Shown piece after piece: positions 61,687-64,000 of a stretch of DNA of 64,000 nucleotides. Location of the stretch: positions 12,102-76,101 of the forward strand of contig CAZJQD010000014.1 of the NCBI GenBank assembly GCA_964548165.1, written 5' to 3'. The notes beneath the pieces are model-generated. The model worked only from the letters and a program-made list of their open reading frames with translations, had not been told where the DNA came from and ran no database searches. The first letter of the stretch is position 1; each line of letters starts with the position of its first letter. Source of the stretch: CAZJQD01 sp964548165 [NCBI: uncultured bacterium]. GTDB taxonomy: Bacteria; UBA8481. The translations under genes and the position numbers were made by a program.

Positions 61687-64000
61687 CTAGCCGATCTCCT
61701 GCAACCTCACGGGGGGGCCCAGCTCGCCGCGCTGGTAGGCGCCGAGTCCGCCGACGAGAGCCTCGGCGGCGCGGAGCGTGGAGTAGACGGGGACGCTGTG
61801 GTTCATGGCCGCGCGGTCGATGCGGCGGGCGTCGCCGGCGGTCCGGCTGTCGTTACGCGTATTGATGACCAGCTGCACGTCGCCCTGGACGATAGCGTCG
61901 ATGATCTCGGGGCTTCCCTCCGAGATCTTGTTCACGGAACGGACGTCCAGGCCCTGGCCGGAGAGATACGCGGCCGTGCCGCGCGTGGCGACGAGCCCGT
62001 AGCCCAGCTTCGCGATCGCCGCCGCCAGGACGCCGGCCGCGGCCTTGTCCCGGTCCGCCACCGTCAGGAGAACGCCGCCGCTCTTGGGAAGCTTGTTGCC
62101 GGCCGCGAGCTGGGCCTTCAGGAAGGCCTGGGAGAAGGTCTTTCCAATCCCCATCACCTCGCCCGTCGACTTCATCTCCGGCGAGAGCACGGGATCCACG
62201 TTCTGGAACCGGTTGAACGGAAGCACCACTTCCTTGACGTAGTAGTAGCCCCGGGGCTCCCCGTCAGCGAGCCCGAGATCGTCGAGCTTGCGGCCATGCA
62301 TGCACCGTGCCGCCACTCCCGCCCACGGGACGCCGGTCGCCTTCTCCAGGAACGGCACCGTCCGCGACGCCCGCGGGTTGACCTCGAGGACGTACAGCGC
62401 CCCGTCCTTCACCGCATACTGGACGTTGATGAGCCCGCAGACGTTCAGTTCATCGGCCAGGGCCCTCGTCGAGGCCTTGATCCGCTCCACGACTTCGGAC
62501 GGCAGCGTGTAGGCGGGGAACGAGCCGGCCGAGTCGCCCGAGTGGACGCCCGCCGGCTCCACGTGCTCCATCACGCCGATGATGAGCGACCGGTGGCCGT
62601 CGCGGATCGCGTCCGCGTCGGCCTCCACGGCCTGGTCCAGGTACTGGTCGATAAGAAGCGGTCGATACTCCGACGCCTCCAGCGCTTCTTGCGCGAAGAG
62701 CCGAAGCTCCTCCTCGTTGCGCGCCACCTGCATCGCCCTGCCGCCCAGCACGTACGAAGGCCTTACGAGGATCGGGTAGCCGATGCGCTGGGCCTCCCGG
62801 AGCGCCTCGTCGATCGTCCGCGCGATGCTGTTGGCCGGCTGGCGAAGGCCCAGCTTCACGATCGTCTCGGCGAAGCGCTCCCGGTCCTCCGCGCGGTCGA
62901 TGGCGTCCACGCTGGTGCCGAGGATCTTCACGCCCCTCTGCTCGATCCCATGCGCGATCGAGAGCGGGGTCTGGCCTCCGAGCGACACGATCGCTCCGGA
63001 CGCGCCCGTGTTCTTCCAGACATCGAGCACGTCCTCCACGACGACGGGCTCGAAGAAGAGCCGGTCGGAGGTGTCGTAGTCGGTGGAGACGGTCTCGGGA
63101 TTCGAGTTCACCATGACGACCTCGACGCCCTCGTCGCGGAGCGCCTGCGCGGCGTGGCAGCAACAGCAGTCGAACTCGATCCCCTGCCCGATCCGGTTCG
63201 GCCCGCTCCCGAGGATCATGACCGTTTCCCGGCCCGAAGGCGTCGCCTCCGTCTCGTCCCCGAACGTGCCGTAGTAGTACGGCGTCAGGGCCTCGAACTC
63301 GCCCGCGCACGTATCCACGCACTTGTAGACGCGCGTGACGCCGGCGGCCTCGCGCGCCGCGCGCACCGCGTCGGCGTCGGACCCCAGGAGAAACCCGAGC
63401 TGAACGTCGCTGTAACCGAGCCGCTTGGCCTCGGACCAGAGCGCCGCGTCCATCCCGGACATGCTCACGATCTCGGCGGACAACATCCGCTCGAACTCCA
63501 CCAGCCGCCGTATCTGCGCGATGAACCAGAGATCGATGTGCGACCGGCGAGCGACCTCCTCGGCCGATACCCCCAGCTGCAGCGCGTACTTGATGTTGAA
63601 GAGGCGATCGCAGTTCGGGAGCTCGATGCGCTTCATCACCTCGGCCAGGAACGCCTCGCGCTCGGGCTCCCCCGCCGGATGCTGGCTCAACCGGCGCACG
63701 TCCACTTCCAGGCCCTTCCCGTCGGCGGCCAGGCCCGCGCGCCCGATCTCAAGCCCGCGGACCGCCTTCTGCAGGGACTCCGGGAACGTCCGCCCGATCG
63801 CCATCACCTCGCCCACCGACTTCATCGAGGTCGTCAGGGTCTGGTCCGCCTCCTTGAACTTCTCGAACGCGAACCGCGGGATCTTCGTGACGACGTAATC
63901 GAGCGCGGGCTCGAACGCGGCCTTCGTCCGGCCCGTGATGTCATTGGCGATCTCGTCGAGAAGGTAGCCGACCGCCAGGAGCGCGGCGATCTTGGCGATC
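61687..64000 (-). CDS. carB: Carbamoyl-phosphate synthase large subunit (partial)
   Basis: This is the C-terminal 770 residues of CarB, which makes carbamoyl phosphate for arginine and pyrimidine synthesis; the N-terminal third lies beyond the window. The frame stays open to the edge (RTKAAFEPALDYVVTKIPRFAFEKF near 63.9 kb). The end of the first half is KSVGEVMAIGRTFPESLQKAVRG. The second half opens MILGSGPNRIGQGIEFDCCC and carries VRPSYVLGGRAMQVARNEEEL and NVQYAVKDGALYVLEVNPRASRTVPFLEK. The MGS-like allosteric domain ends NTRNDSRTAGDARRIDRAAM. It does not share the neighbouring operon, from which it is separated by a repeat element. Confidence 0.97.
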   Translation of the reverse strand, partial: IAKIAALLAVGYLLDEIANDITGRTKAAFEPALDYVVTKIPRFAFEKFKEADQTLTTSMKSVGEVMAIGRTFPESLQKAVRGLEIGRAGLAADGKGLEVDVRRLSQHPAGEPEREAFLAEVMKRIELPNCDRLFNIKYALQLGVSAEEVARRSHIDLWFIAQIRRLVEFERMLSAEIVSMSGMDAALWSEAKRLGYSDVQLGFLLGSDADAVRAAREAAGVTRVYKCVDTCAGEFEALTPYYYGTFGDETEATPSGRETVMILGSGPNRIGQGIEFDCCCCHAAQALRDEGVEVVMVNSNPETVSTDYDTSDRLFFEPVVVEDVLDVWKNTGASGAIVSLGGQTPLSIAHGIEQRGVKILGTSVDAIDRAEDRERFAETIVKLGLRQPANSIARTIDEALREAQRIGYPILVRPSYVLGGRAMQVARNEEELRLFAQEALEASEYRPLLIDQYLDQAVEADADAIRDGHRSLIIGVMEHVEPAGVHSGDSAGSFPAYTLPSEVVERIKASTRALADELNVCGLINVQYAVKDGALYVLEVNPRASRTVPFLEKATGVPWAGVAARCMHGRKLDDLGLADGEPRGYYYVKEVVLPFNRFQNVDPVLSPEMKSTGEVMGIGKTFSQAFLKAQLAAGNKLPKSGGVLLTVADRDKAAAGVLAAAIAKLGYGLVATRGTAAYLSGQGLDVRSVNKISEGSPEIIDAIVQGDVQLVINTRNDSRTAGDARRIDRAAMNHSVPVYSTLRAAEALVGGLGAYQRGELGPPVRLQEIG

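Noticed and set aside
61687-64000. carB as a member of the carbamoyltransferase operon
   Set aside because: Although both involve carbamoyl phosphate, a 391-bp gap with a repeat element separates them and the operon starts with its own strong Shine-Dalgarno; carB is a normal biosynthetic gene.

Overview
The window is GC-rich, densely coded DNA of a Gram-negative type bacterium. Lipoproteins with clear lipoboxes, a type IV/II pseudopilin, c-di-GMP enzymes and GYF/PilZ membrane proteins are present. No rRNA, tRNA, phage, transposase or CRISPR was seen. The phylum cannot be fixed from the sequence. The combination of small GYF-domain membrane proteins, DUF6259-like hydrolases, abundant in-frame tandem repeats and dispersed CACGGAG/CGCCAAG-type inverted repeats resembles uncultured, metagenome-derived lineages, but this is only an impression.

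Layout. (1) 0.2-6.1 kb, minus strand: a housekeeping/mixed run with an exported protein, purN, a CARDB protein, a MuiA/DUF4139 protein, a TIGR01777 epimerase, pterin-4a-carbinolamine dehydratase and a DUF971 protein. (2) 6.2-20 kb: a surface-polysaccharide or small-molecule cluster. It holds a carbamoyltransferase, sugar epimerases, a methyltransferase, ATP-grasp ligase, phosphoesterase, DegT aminotransferase, flippase, two glycosyltransferases and a radical SAM protein. (3) 20-30.4 kb: a second DUF4139-like protein, aldehyde dehydrogenase, a HIT protein with repeats, an archaemetzincin-like protease coupled to a PilZ-GYF membrane protein, a pseudopilin, a lipoprotein behind an operator and multi-hairpin leader, and an ABC exporter. 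(4) 30.6-47.5 kb: a carbohydrate-utilisation locus. It has a binding protein and two permeases (one with a LysM-like insertion), then divergently a GH94-like phosphorylase, a LacI regulator, two DQIG-motif hydrolase-like proteins (one a 1746-residue lipoprotein), a LacI-like protein without a DNA-binding domain and a GYF membrane protein. (5) 47.5-50.5 kb: two overlapping GGDEF diguanylate cyclases. (6) 50.6-51.7 kb: an MsmK/UgpC-type ATPase. (7) 51.8-61.3 kb: one long minus-strand operon with a three-subunit molybdenum hydroxylase, DUF2877, FdrA, a small FdrA-like protein and DUF1116 (the AllFGH carbamoyltransferase families), a cyclase-family hydrolase and a nitrilase-family amidohydrolase. 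(8) The window ends inside carB.

Working together. Three near-identical dyads (core TAATRCGKATT) lie before the 27.2 kb lipoprotein, in the divergent promoter region at 34.2 kb and before the ATPase gene at 51.7 kb. They tie the binding protein, permeases, phosphorylase, ATPase and lipoprotein into a putative LacI regulon. The last operon reads as N-heterocycle catabolism: ring hydroxylation, ring/amide hydrolysis, ureido hydrolysis and carbamoyl transfer to phosphate. Its substrate is unknown. Most gene starts were set by a visible Shine-Dalgarno sequence or by ATGA/GTGA overlaps; those without either are flagged.
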